A stretch of 64,000 nt of DNA from an uncultured Alphaproteobacteria bacterium (GTDB lineage: Bacteria; Pseudomonadota; Alphaproteobacteria; UBA6615). Position 1 is the first letter of the stretch. Each line of letters starts with the position of its first letter. Positions 50,787 to 59,793 of the stretch are shown in pieces. The notes below the pieces were generated by a model. That model was not told the origin of the DNA and searched no databases. It saw only the letters and a program-made list of their open reading frames with translations. The stretch lies in NCBI GenBank assembly GCA_943787445.1, contig CALSML010000019.1, positions 1 through 64,000 of the forward strand, in the 5' to 3' direction. A program made the translations under genes and the position numbers.

Positions 50787-51461
50787 CCGAATATCTTCGC
50801 AAAGCTGGCTTTTAGCACGGCGTCGACCTGATCCATTGACACGGCCACCCCCAGATCATCCAGACTGGTAACGCCCAGTCCTTCGTCGCCGATTCCACAG
50901 GGGACGATTCCGGAAAAGTGGGTGAGGTCGGGTGCGACATTTATCGAAATTCCGTGATAGGTCACCCAGCCGCGCACGCGCACGCCGATGGCGGCGATCT
51001 TGTCTTCGCGGCCGTCATTATGGGCAACCCAGATTCCAACCCGTCCGTCCCGGCGTTCGCCTTCAATGCCGAATTGGGCCAGCGCGTCGATCACCCAGGA
51101 TTCCAGCCCACGCACATAGGCGCGCAGGTCCTGTCCCCGTTGCCGCAGGTCCAGCATGGCGTAGGCCACGCGCTGGCCAGGTCCATGATAGGTGTACTGA
51201 CCGCCGCGACCGGTGTCGTGGACGGGGGAAACGGTCCGGTTCCAGGAGGTCTTCCGGATGTGCGCTCGTGCCTGACGTGTAGAGAGCCGGGTGCTCAACC
51301 AGCCAGACGAGTTCGTCGGCAGCGCCGTCCCGAATTCCGCTCACCCGATCTTCCATCGTGGACACGGCAAGGGGATAGGCGGTCAGTCCCGGGTTTGTCT
51401 GCCATTCGACAGAGGCCGCGGCGCGCAGCGACGTCAGGGTATCGTTCATTGTCATGGTCAT
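50783..51461 (-). CDS. lipB: Lipoyl(octanoyl) transferase LipB, one frameshift
   Basis: Minus strand. Starts [12 protein letters not shown] at 51461 (ATGs also at 51455, 51449). First part: [21 protein letters not shown] frame break near 51225-51240 separates it from [20 protein letters not shown] (GGxxTYHGPGQ motif), then [17 protein letters not shown] and the active-site Cys in [10 protein letters not shown]. About 226 residues. Transfers octanoyl from ACP to lipoyl domains. Converges on acylphosphatase with a 4-base overlap. Confidence 0.92.
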
Positions 51462-51584
51462 GTCATCTGAGCAGGAATATAGTCGTCTTGCGCGTGTTAT
51501 GCCCGTTTTCCGGTTGTCGCCTGCGGACGGATCGCGCAACCGACCTGGACACCCATCAATATACGCGTCGAACGGGGATGAATC

Positions 51585-51899
51585 GTGGCCGAAGACATGC
51601 GCGAAACTGCCTTGCGGTATCACCGGGAAACTCGCCCGGGAAAGATTGAAGTTATCGCCTCGAAGCCGTTGGCGAACCAGCGGGATTTGTCGCGCGCCTG
51701 TACCCCGGGTGTGGCTCATGCGTCGATTGCGATCGCCGAAGACCCGGCAATGGCTTCCGAATACACCATCCGTGCCAATCTGATGGGGGCAGCGCGCTCG
51801 GCGCATATTGTGACACCATCAGTCATCGCGCGCGGACTTTTGAACATGTGCGCTGTGGCCGTGGTTGATGCGCAGCACGATTCCCACAAGGCCGAGTAG
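51585..51899 (+). pseudogene. Malic enzyme remnant: N-terminus joined to C-terminus
   Basis: A 104-residue frame from GTG 51585. Residues 1-67 match the start of NADP-malic enzymes: [35 protein letters not shown] and [12 protein letters not shown]. Then, without a frame change, residues 68-104 ([30 protein letters not shown]) look like the extreme C-terminus of the same enzyme's phosphotransacetylase-like domain. The family is about 750 residues, so some 650 residues, with the active site, are absent. Either a real deletion or an assembly collapse. The C-terminal match is from memory and less sure. Confidence 0.65.
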
Positions 51900-51905
51900 C
51901 CGGAT

Positions 51906-53303
51906 ATGGCCGATCACGCGCATATCGAACCTGTCACAGGTGCCAGCGAAAAAGAGCGGAGTTACGGCGTCGACGAAGCGCTCGTGCGGGCCTGCAATGC
52001 GGCTATGGATGAAGGCCGGATGGAGGCTGTGGATGTACTAATTGCTGATCTGCATGCCTCAGATCTGGCGGACCTGCTCGAAGAACTGGCCGGAGAAAAC
52101 CGGCGAAAGTTGCTCGATCATGTGCGCGATCAGCTGGATCCCGAACTGCTGACTCATATGGACGATGTCGTCCGTGAAGACATGCTTGAGTTGCTTGAGC
52201 CTGAAGAGGTCGCCGCGGTTCTGACCGAACTCGAGACCGATGACGCCCTCGATGTGTTCGAGGATATTGCCGAAGCTGATCAGCAGGATGTCCTCGAGCA
52301 TCTGTCGCCATCCGACCGGGCCCTGCTCGAACAGGCCCTGACCTATCCGGAAGACAGTGCGGGTCGCCTGATGCAGCGTGAATTGGTCACGGTGCCCAAG
52401 GACTGGTCGGTCGGTAACACGATTGACTATCTGCGCCAGCGTGCAGCCGTGTTGCCCCGTGATTTCTACGAAATCTATGCTGTCGACGATGAGCGCGTGC
52501 CCGTGGGAACCATTCCGCTCTCACGGTTCATGCGCAATCAGCGTGATGTCCCGATCGATGACATCATGCTGACCGATCTGCGCTTGGCTCAGTTGGAGAT
52601 GGATCAGGAAGAGGTGGCCCTGATGTTCGCGCAATACGCGCTTGTCTCTGCGCCGGTTGTCGACATCGACGGTAGGCTTGTGGGCGTTATCACCGCTGAT
52701 GACATCGTGCACGTAATCCACGAAGAGGCCGAAGAGGATTTTCTGCGGCTTGGTGGTGTGCAGGAAGATGATTTTTACGAGGCGGTTCTCGATACCACCC
52801 GGTCGCGGTTTTCCTGGCTGCTGGTGAATTTGTGCACGGCGATCGTGGCGTCTTTGGTGATTGGCCTGTTTGATGCGGCCATCGGGCAGGTTGTGGCGCT
52901 CGCCATCCTGATGCCGATCGTGGCGTCCATGGGCGGAAATGCGGGAACCCAGACCCTAACGGTTGCGGTCCGCGCATTGGCGATGAAGGAACTGACGACC
53001 ACGAATGCCGCGCGCATTGTCGGTAAGGAAGTGATTGTTGGTGGCATCAACGGGTTGTTGTTTGCTGTTCTGATCAGTGGCGTCACCTGGGCCTGGTTCG
53101 GCGATATGCAGATCGGCATCGTGATCGGAGCTGCCATGATCGTGAATTTGCTGATTGCCGGTTTTGCGGGGGTAACGATCCCGATCATGCTTCAGAAGAT
53201 GAATATCGATCCCGCGGTCGCATCCGCTGTGGTGCTGACGACAATTACCGATGTTGTCGGATTCATGGCCTTTCTCGGCCTGGCGGCGATTGTTTTGCTG
53301 TGA
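51906..53303 (+). CDS. mgtE: Magnesium transporter MgtE
   Basis: Encodes 465 residues. N domain of acidic helical repeats (LIADLHASDLADLLEELAGE.., LEPEEVAAVLTELETDDALD), two CBS domains (about 145-265), then five spans with the pore segment ILMPIVASMGGNAGTQTLTV and NLLIAGFAGVTIPI. The cytoplasmic domain closes the pore when Mg is plentiful. Overlaps the next start (GTGA). Confidence 0.96.
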   Translation: MADHAHIEPVTGASEKERSYGVDEALVRACNAAMDEGRMEAVDVLIADLHASDLADLLEELAGENRRKLLDHVRDQLDPELLTHMDDVVREDMLELLEPEEVAAVLTELETDDALDVFEDIAEADQQDVLEHLSPSDRALLEQALTYPEDSAGRLMQRELVTVPKDWSVGNTIDYLRQRAAVLPRDFYEIYAVDDERVPVGTIPLSRFMRNQRDVPIDDIMLTDLRLAQLEMDQEEVALMFAQYALVSAPVVDIDGRLVGVITADDIVHVIHEEAEEDFLRLGGVQEDDFYEAVLDTTRSRFSWLLVNLCTAIVASLVIGLFDAAIGQVVALAILMPIVASMGGNAGTQTLTVAVRALAMKELTTTNAARIVGKEVIVGGINGLLFAVLISGVTWAWFGDMQIGIVIGAAMIVNLLIAGFAGVTIPIMLQKMNIDPAVASAVVLTTITDVVGFMAFLGLAAIVLL

Positions 53304-55216
53304 GCGGGGCAGATATGAAGATTTCCTACGGTTCGTGGCCGTCCACCATTTCGGCCAGCATGATTGCGGATACCACCATCTCGCTGAGCGGGATTGCCGT
53401 CGACGGATCGGATTTGTACTGGCTGGAAAACCGTCCGCGTGAAGGCGGGCGTGTTGTTCTGGTGCGTGATTGCCAGGGCGAGATTGCGGATATGACGCCG
53501 CCGAATTATTCGGTGCGGTCCCGGGCCCATGAATATGGCGGCGGCGCTGTGATGGTTGCCGACGGCACGATCTATTTCGTCAATCTGACCGATCAGTGCA
53601 TTTATCGACAGTCAGATGCGGGTGCGCCCCAACTGCTGGTCAGTGCGGAGAATGACCGGTTTGCCGATATGGTTCTGGACCGCACTGGAAATCGCCTGAT
53701 CTGTGTGCGCGAACGGCATCTTGAAGGTGACGTTCAGAACGCGCTGATTGCGGTGGCGCTGGACAGTGGTGCGGTGACAGTTCTCGACGGAGAACATGAT
53801 TTTGTCTCCAATCCGCGCGTGTCCCCGGATGGTCGCCGGCTGGCATGGCTGAGCTGGGACCTGCCGGATATGCCTTGGGACAGCGCGACGCTCTGGGTTG
53901 CCGATCTCGAGGCCGGAGGGGTGCTCGGGCCAGTGCAGCGTGTTGCGGGCGGTTCCGGGGATTCCGTGTTCCAGCCCGAGTGGCATCCGGACGGGCGTCT
54001 GGTGTTTGCCTGGGATCCGAAGGGCTGGTGGAACCTGCATGCCTGGGATGGTGCGAACACGGAAGTACTGCTCGACCGGGATACTGAATTCGGATTGCCC
54101 CAATGGGTGTTTGGTATGCGCACCTACGATATCCTCCCGTCCGGGACTATTGTCAGCGCCTATTCACGCGGGGGCAGTTGGAACCTGCTGCGCATCGCGG
54201 GCGAGGTGATTGCCGAGATCGAACTGCCCTATACCGATATCGGAGGCGTTCGCGCTCTGGGAGAAGACGTGGTCTTCATCGGGGCTTCGGCGCAGGTGGC
54301 ATCGGGGATTGTCCGTTGCACACCGGATACGGGCGAGACAAAGGTTATCAAATGCTCTTCGGAGCATCGGTTTGAAGCCGAAGACCTGTCCATAGGCGAG
54401 CCAGTCACCTTCGAGACGACCGATGGGGCGCAGGCCCATGGGTTCTACTATTCGCCCTGCAATGCCGCGTACAGCGCGCCGGAAGGCGATCATCCGCCCC
54501 TGATCGTCCGTGGTCACGGTGGGCCGACCGGAGCCTCTTCGGCATCACTGAGCCTGGCCATTCAGTACTGGACGAACCGCGGCTTTGCGGTGCTCGATGT
54601 CAATTATCGGGGCAGTACGGGTTTCGGTCGTGCCTATCGCGAAGCACTTTACGGGGAATGGGGCCGGGCCGATGTGGACGATATGGTCGCCGGCGCCAAT
54701 CACCTGGTGGCGCAGGGCAAGGCCGATCCGAAACGTCTGGCGATCCGCGGGGGCAGCGCGGGCGGGTATACCGCGCTTGCCACGCTGACGTTCAAGGACA
54801 CATTTTCGGCCGGAGCGAGCCTATATGGCATCGGCGACCTGATGACCTTGGCTCGCGATACCCACAAGTTCGAGAGCCGGTATCTTGACCAGTTGATCGG
54901 GCCCTTGTCGGAAACCGAATCTCGTTATCTGGACCGCTCGCCGATCAATCACGTGGACGGTTTGAACTGTCCGGTGATCTTTCTGCAGGGCGATGAAGAC
55001 AAGGTGGTTCCGCCCAATCAGGCCGAGGCGATGGTGGAGGCGTTGGACGATAAGGGTATTCCCGTCGCCTATGTGCTTTTCGAGGGTGAGGGGCACGGTT
55101 TCCGGCGTGCGGAGAATGTGTGTCGGGCGCTGGAAGCCGAGCTGGAATTCTATGGGCGGGTCTTCGGGTTTCAACCGGCTGATGCCTTGCCCCGGCTCGA
55201 CATTCGCAACCTCTGA
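53300..55216 (+). CDS. S9-family (prolyl oligopeptidase type) serine peptidase
   Basis: Encodes 638 residues from GTG 53300, overlapping the mgtE stop; ATG 53315 is an alternative. A beta-propeller (about 10-370) starts YGSWPSTISASMIADTTISL. The alpha/beta hydrolase domain (about 390-638) has HGGPTGAS, VNYRGSTGFGRAYREALYGE, the nucleophile in GGSAGGYTAL, Asp in LQGDEDKVVPP and His in EGEGHGFRRAEN. No signal peptide, so cytoplasmic. Likely trims small peptides. Confidence 0.92.
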   Translation: MSGADMKISYGSWPSTISASMIADTTISLSGIAVDGSDLYWLENRPREGGRVVLVRDCQGEIADMTPPNYSVRSRAHEYGGGAVMVADGTIYFVNLTDQCIYRQSDAGAPQLLVSAENDRFADMVLDRTGNRLICVRERHLEGDVQNALIAVALDSGAVTVLDGEHDFVSNPRVSPDGRRLAWLSWDLPDMPWDSATLWVADLEAGGVLGPVQRVAGGSGDSVFQPEWHPDGRLVFAWDPKGWWNLHAWDGANTEVLLDRDTEFGLPQWVFGMRTYDILPSGTIVSAYSRGGSWNLLRIAGEVIAEIELPYTDIGGVRALGEDVVFIGASAQVASGIVRCTPDTGETKVIKCSSEHRFEAEDLSIGEPVTFETTDGAQAHGFYYSPCNAAYSAPEGDHPPLIVRGHGGPTGASSASLSLAIQYWTNRGFAVLDVNYRGSTGFGRAYREALYGEWGRADVDDMVAGANHLVAQGKADPKRLAIRGGSAGGYTALATLTFKDTFSAGASLYGIGDLMTLARDTHKFESRYLDQLIGPLSETESRYLDRSPINHVDGLNCPVIFLQGDEDKVVPPNQAEAMVEALDDKGIPVAYVLFEGEGHGFRRAENVCRALEAELEFYGRVFGFQPADALPRLDIRNL

Positions 55217-55252
55217 GGAACTCGACAGCGTTGCGTCATGGGAGGAGATACA

Positions 55253-55897
55253 ATGAAACTTTATGATTACTGGCGCTCTTCAGCCGCGTTTCGCATGCGG
55301 ATCGCGCTCAACCTCAAGGGTCTGGAATATGAGCGCACGTTCATTCATCTGCGACGCAAGGATCATATTTCAGAAGACTATCTGAAAGTGAATCCACAAG
55401 GTCTGGTTCCCGCATTGGTCGATAATGACGGGACGGTGCTGACCCAGTCGATGGCGATGATCGAATACCTGGATGAAACCCGCACCGACGGCCCCCGGCT
55501 GATTCCCGATGACGCGAAGGGGCGCGCCCGGGTGCGGGCGATTTCCCAGGCGATTGCCTGCGAGATACACCCGCTCAACAATCTCCGCGTGCTGCGGGTG
55601 CTGGGCGCCGAATTCGATATCCCCGAAGAGGACCGGAACGAGCGCTGGTACAAGCACTGGATCGCTGAAGGTATGCGCGGGCTTGAGGGCATGCTCGCAG
55701 ATGGCGGCAGCGGCCGCTTCGCCCATGGCGATACGCCGACCATGGCGGATATCTGTCTGGTGCCCCAGGTCTTCAATGCGGAGCGTTTCGGGTGCGACTT
55801 GTCAGCCTTTCCGACAGTTTTTCAAATCAATGCAAACTGTGTCGCGGAAACGGCGTTCAACTCGGCCTTCCCGGATTTGCAGCCGGATGCCGAATAA
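55253..55897 (+). CDS. maiA: Maleylacetoacetate isomerase (zeta-class GST)
   Basis: Encodes 214 residues from ATG 55253 (GGAGGAGA upstream). The SSAAFRMRIALNLKGLEYE glutathione site and NPQGLVPALV, LTQSMAMIEYLDET are zeta-class marks; the helical domain has GDTPTMADICLVPQV. Isomerises maleylacetoacetate in tyrosine degradation. No hmgA or fahA is nearby, so the true substrate could differ. Confidence 0.87.
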   Translation: MKLYDYWRSSAAFRMRIALNLKGLEYERTFIHLRRKDHISEDYLKVNPQGLVPALVDNDGTVLTQSMAMIEYLDETRTDGPRLIPDDAKGRARVRAISQAIACEIHPLNNLRVLRVLGAEFDIPEEDRNERWYKHWIAEGMRGLEGMLADGGSGRFAHGDTPTMADICLVPQVFNAERFGCDLSAFPTVFQINANCVAETAFNSAFPDLQPDAE

Positions 55898-55916
55898 GCC
55901 CGCTCCCCTGTGTCTT

Positions 55917-56723
55917 TTATGACCCGTCGCGTTGGCGGGCGATCAGCTCTCGTATGGCTTCCGGGCTCATTGCACCGGGTATCAGCTGATTGCCGACAAT
56001 GAACGCTGGGGTTCCGCGGATGCCGATTTCCTGCGCCAGCCGGTAATTGGCTTGGATATTGTTCTCGATCTCCGGGGAGTTCATGTCCCGCCGCAGGCGC
56101 TCCTCATCTAGTCCCAGACGATCGGCCAGTCGGAAGATCGCCCGTTCGGACGGCGCGCCGCGCAGACCCATGATGCCGAGGTGGAATTCCTGGTATTTGC
56201 CCTGCCGGGCCGCGGCCAGTGCCGCCCGGGTCGCGAGGGTAGATTCGGTACCGAGAACCGGGAATTCCTTGAAGACGATCCGCAGATCGGGGTCTTCCTG
56301 CTTGAGCGCGGCGAGATCTTCGGCCATGCGCTTGCAGTAGGGGCACTGATAATCGAAGAACTCGACGACCGTTACTGTGGCGTTCGGGTTGCCGATCGAC
56401 GGGTCACCGCTGGAGTTGACCAGACGATCCATATTGGTGGAGAGCGCATCGCTGGAGGGCTGGCCACGAGAATGCTGCTGCTGTCGATTCTGTAGGGCTT
56501 CGATGGCCTCGACGATCACTGTCGGGTTCGCGATCAGATAGGCGCGGATGGTGTCTCGAATCTCGTCCTTCTGCTGATCGGTGAAGCTGTCCGCGCCACC
56601 GGCTGTGCGAAGTTCGGTAACAATGGGCCCGGTCTGGTCCCGGGTCTGCGGGAAAATGATGGCGAGTGCCACCATGGCAGCGATCAGGACTGAGACGAAA
56701 ATGGCCCCGCGGGAATCAGGCAC
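55917..56723 (-). CDS. DsbA-family thiol-disulfide oxidoreductase, membrane-anchored
   Basis: Encodes 268 residues. N-terminal signal anchor (AIFVSVLIAAMVALAIIF), a helical linker (DQQKDEIRDTIRAYLIANPT), then a thioredoxin fold with active site CPYC in VEFFDYQCPYCKRMAEDL and cis-Pro loop GIRGTPAFIVG. The linker plus fold is like the Com1/BdbD group. Acts on periplasmic disulfides. Convergent with maiA (19-bp gap). Confidence 0.92.
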   Translation of the reverse strand: MPDSRGAIFVSVLIAAMVALAIIFPQTRDQTGPIVTELRTAGGADSFTDQQKDEIRDTIRAYLIANPTVIVEAIEALQNRQQQHSRGQPSSDALSTNMDRLVNSSGDPSIGNPNATVTVVEFFDYQCPYCKRMAEDLAALKQEDPDLRIVFKEFPVLGTESTLATRAALAAARQGKYQEFHLGIMGLRGAPSERAIFRLADRLGLDEERLRRDMNSPEIENNIQANYRLAQEIGIRGTPAFIVGNQLIPGAMSPEAIRELIARQRDGS

Positions 56724-56853
56724 GGCGTTTCTCCTTGCAGACTTGTCTGTTCGTAATTGTCGCGATGATGGGGAAGCCGCGAAGCGTGTTCAACCGTGTG
56801 GGCGGGATGTCACGCAAAGGTGACACGGTGAGAGAAGGATTGCGAAAGGCGGC

Positions 56854-58206
56854 CTATTTCTTTTTCAGGCGACGTTCGGCTTCGCTGATAATATCCTGTG
56901 CCCGGATCGATCCCGGGGACCCAACCGGCAATATGTCCAGCGCGCGCCGGCCCAGAGCTTCGGCGGCTCTGGCATCTCCTCCTCGCAGATTGTATTCGGC
57001 CTGGGAGAGTGCGAGCTCGCCTTGCCGCCCCAGCCGGCCATAAACCACCGTGAGAAGACGCCAGCTTTCGAGCAGGGTCGGGTCTGACCGTGTGGCAGCG
57101 CGCAGATTGGACAGCGCATCCTCGAGTTCGGCGGGATCGCCGGATTCGACCTGGGCCTTTGCAAGAGCCGAACGCAGCAGGGGTTCGCCCGGTGCCAGTT
57201 CGGCCATGCGCCTATAGGGGGCAAGAGACTCCTGAACTCGGCCATTTTCGAGCAGCATCTGTCCCTTGAGCTCAAGGAAATAAGGGTTGTCCGGTGCGTC
57301 ACTGATCAAGCTGTCGACCAGCGGCACGGCGCGCATCAGGTCCGATTGCCTGTAATAGGCAATGGCGCGAGCATAGCGGGCCGGGATCGTGTCGTCTGTT
57401 TCGCCGTAGGTCTCCAGGGTTGTCGCGAGTGGCTCCATAAAGCCAATCAGCTTGGCCCGGACCATGGCATGTTTGCGGGCCAGTTCGGGCGGGGTCTTGA
57501 TGTTGGAATAGCGCGAAAAGGCGAGATGGGATTCAACTGCGGTAATACGATCCGTGGTCAGTGGATGGCTGCTCAGATAGGGATGCTCGCGGCCGCCGGT
57601 GACCCGGATTTCCTGCTGCAGGAGTTCAAAGAACTCGCGCAGACCCCGTGCCGATGTCTGGGTGCGGTCGAGATATTTCAGGGCGGCCGCATCGGCGGCG
57701 GATTCCTGAGTGCGGCTGTATTTCAGCAGATCCGTGAAAGCGGCCTGGGAGCCGCCGGAGATAATGGCGCCCGCGACCCGGCCATCTCCCGCGGCCAGTC
57801 CTGCGGCGAGCCCCAGCACAGTCGCAATGATCGATTTGGTTTCCGCATTGCGCAATTCGTCCTGCAGACGGGCGAGATGTCCCCCGGCGATATGCCCGGC
57901 TTCATGAGCGATCACCCCAATTACCTGTTCGGGGGTCTCGGCGCGCATCAGCAGGCCGGTGTTCACAAACATCCGCTGGCCGCCGGCAACGAAAGCGTTC
58001 AGTCTCGGATCATTGACGATGTAAATGGCGACGGAATTCGCATCGAGACCCGCCGCATTGAAAATTGGCGTGGCGTAGTCACGGATGATATTTTCAATCT
58101 CCGCATCCCGGATCAGACCGATACCGCGGTTCTGTGCGAGAGCAGGTTGAACGAATCCGACAGCCAATGCGGTAACAAGGGCTATAACGCGAATCAGTGA
58201 GTGCAC
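56854..58206 (-). CDS. M48-family periplasmic metalloprotease with TPR repeats (BepA-like)
   Basis: About 450 residues from GTG 58206, chosen because GGAGA lies 7 bases upstream and the signal peptide (VIALVTALAVGFVQPALAQ) then begins at once; an ATG at 58260 would overlap the divergent gene. Zinc motif HEAGHIAGGH (HExxH), third ligand region ESAADAAALKYL, then TPR-like helices to the end. Relatives clear stalled outer-membrane proteins. Same strand as the DsbA-like gene. Confidence 0.92.
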   Translation of the reverse strand: MHSLIRVIALVTALAVGFVQPALAQNRGIGLIRDAEIENIIRDYATPIFNAAGLDANSVAIYIVNDPRLNAFVAGGQRMFVNTGLLMRAETPEQVIGVIAHEAGHIAGGHLARLQDELRNAETKSIIATVLGLAAGLAAGDGRVAGAIISGGSQAAFTDLLKYSRTQESAADAAALKYLDRTQTSARGLREFFELLQQEIRVTGGREHPYLSSHPLTTDRITAVESHLAFSRYSNIKTPPELARKHAMVRAKLIGFMEPLATTLETYGETDDTIPARYARAIAYYRQSDLMRAVPLVDSLISDAPDNPYFLELKGQMLLENGRVQESLAPYRRMAELAPGEPLLRSALAKAQVESGDPAELEDALSNLRAATRSDPTLLESWRLLTVVYGRLGRQGELALSQAEYNLRGGDARAAEALGRRALDILPVGSPGSIRAQDIISEAERRLKKK

Positions 58207-58248
58207 GTGACTATCTCCAAAGTCGACATTCAAACTAGGTACACGAAA

Positions 58249-59784
58249 ATGTGGCGTCAATCAGGTCGAGCTTCACTTATCGGGCTATCCCTTCTGCTGG
58301 CTGCCTGCGGGGGCAAGGGACCGGAGCAGGGCGATATCGGGTTCGTGGAAGGTTTCTTTGGTGGCCTGATTGCTGATGAGCCCCGCGCGGCTTTGGTTGG
58401 GCGTGAGGTCCTGTCGGCTGGCGGGACAGCCGCCGATGCCGCGGTTGCAGCCTATTTCACCATGGCGGTGACAATGCCAGGTGCAGCCAGTTTGGGCGGC
58501 GGTGGGGTGTGCCTGTTGCACGATGCGGTTCAGGTGAAGACCGAGGTTTTATCTTTCCTGCCCAAACCCACGGCGGCTGGTGATCAATTTTCGTTGCCCG
58601 GTAATATCCGCGGGATGTTTCTGCTGAATGCCCGCTATGGGGAACTGGACTGGTCCAGCCTGCTGCAACCTGCCGAGCGCTTTGCACGGGACGGTCATGC
58701 CGTCTCACGCGCCTTCGTCCGTGATTTTGACGCCGCCCGGTCGGTCATGCTGGCAGATCCGGAGGCGCGTGAAATCTTCGGGAATGGTGCGGTTGCCGAA
58801 GGCAAGTTTCTGCGTCAGGTGGAACTCGGTGCGATTATTTCGAATCTGCGCAGCCGAGGCCCGGGCGATTTCTATGATGGGTCCATCGGGCGGTTGTTCG
58901 TTGAATCGGTCTCCTCCGTGGGGGGCAAGATCACGATCAACGACCTTCGGGAGTACCGTCCGGTCCTGCAGGAACCCCTGAAATTCGAAGTGGGCAACAA
59001 TTTTCTCGTTTTCCCGCCTTCCGATGGCGGTGTGATCGCCGCCCGAATCTGGGAAGCCGCGCAGGCGGATGACCGATTCGAGGACGCCGATGCGGCCGGA
59101 CGCTACCATCTTGTCCTTGAGGCTGCGGCCCGTGCCTATCAGGCAACCGCACAACAGGGCCGAACAGGATCGGTCGCGAGCGGCTCGGACCTCATGCAGG
59201 GATTCTCGCCGGACACGCACCAGGCGGTGCGTCCTTCCGTGGCGATCCGTGAGGACGATGGACATGATGGTGCGAGCATCGTCGCCGTCGATAATCAGGG
59301 GCGGACCGTGGCGTGCTCCTTCACCATGAATGGGCCTTTCGGCAGCGGCGTCGTGGCGCCGGGGACCGGCATCCTGCTGGCCAACACAAGTGATGATCCG
59401 CGTGCTTCTGTGCCGAGCGTCGCGATGGTGGTGAATGAAATTGTTGGCCTGACCTTCTTTGCAGCTGCCGGTTCGGGACCGGTTGTTTCGACTGTGGCCC
59501 GTACGGCTCTCGAAACCATCGAGAAGAGTGACGGCGACCTGACGGCGGCGATTGCCCGGCCCCGCGCCCATACTGCGGGCGACCCGGATGTAAGTCTCAT
59601 TGAGTCCGATATGTCAGTGGCGGAGCAGGAACGTTTGCGTTCGCTGGGGTACAATCTTCAGGCGCGCCCGAAACTGGGACGGATCAATGGTTTCTATTGT
59701 CCCCGCGGGTTGCCGCGTGTGCAGACCTGCCAATTCGTGAAGGATCCCCGGTCTTTCGGTCTGGCTGTAAGTTCTGACGAGTAG
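58249..59784 (+). CDS. Gamma-glutamyltransferase-like lipoprotein lacking the catalytic Thr
   Basis: About 511 residues from ATG 58249. Lipoprotein signal with lipobox LLAAC (ASLIGLSLLLAACGG). The GGT fold is clear: SAGGTAADAAVAAYFTMAVT, PGAASLGGGG, then MNGPFGSGVVAPGTGILLAN. At the self-cleavage site (normally TTHxSVVD) it reads GHDGASIVAVD, with Gly341 in place of the Thr nucleophile. It is therefore probably not autoprocessed and not an active GGT. It is divergent from the M48 gene, 42 bp apart. Confidence 0.85.
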   Translation: MWRQSGRASLIGLSLLLAACGGKGPEQGDIGFVEGFFGGLIADEPRAALVGREVLSAGGTAADAAVAAYFTMAVTMPGAASLGGGGVCLLHDAVQVKTEVLSFLPKPTAAGDQFSLPGNIRGMFLLNARYGELDWSSLLQPAERFARDGHAVSRAFVRDFDAARSVMLADPEAREIFGNGAVAEGKFLRQVELGAIISNLRSRGPGDFYDGSIGRLFVESVSSVGGKITINDLREYRPVLQEPLKFEVGNNFLVFPPSDGGVIAARIWEAAQADDRFEDADAAGRYHLVLEAAARAYQATAQQGRTGSVASGSDLMQGFSPDTHQAVRPSVAIREDDGHDGASIVAVDNQGRTVACSFTMNGPFGSGVVAPGTGILLANTSDDPRASVPSVAMVVNEIVGLTFFAAAGSGPVVSTVARTALETIEKSDGDLTAAIARPRAHTAGDPDVSLIESDMSVAEQERLRSLGYNLQARPKLGRINGFYCPRGLPRVQTCQFVKDPRSFGLAVSSDE

Positions 59785-59793
59785 TCCGGAACG

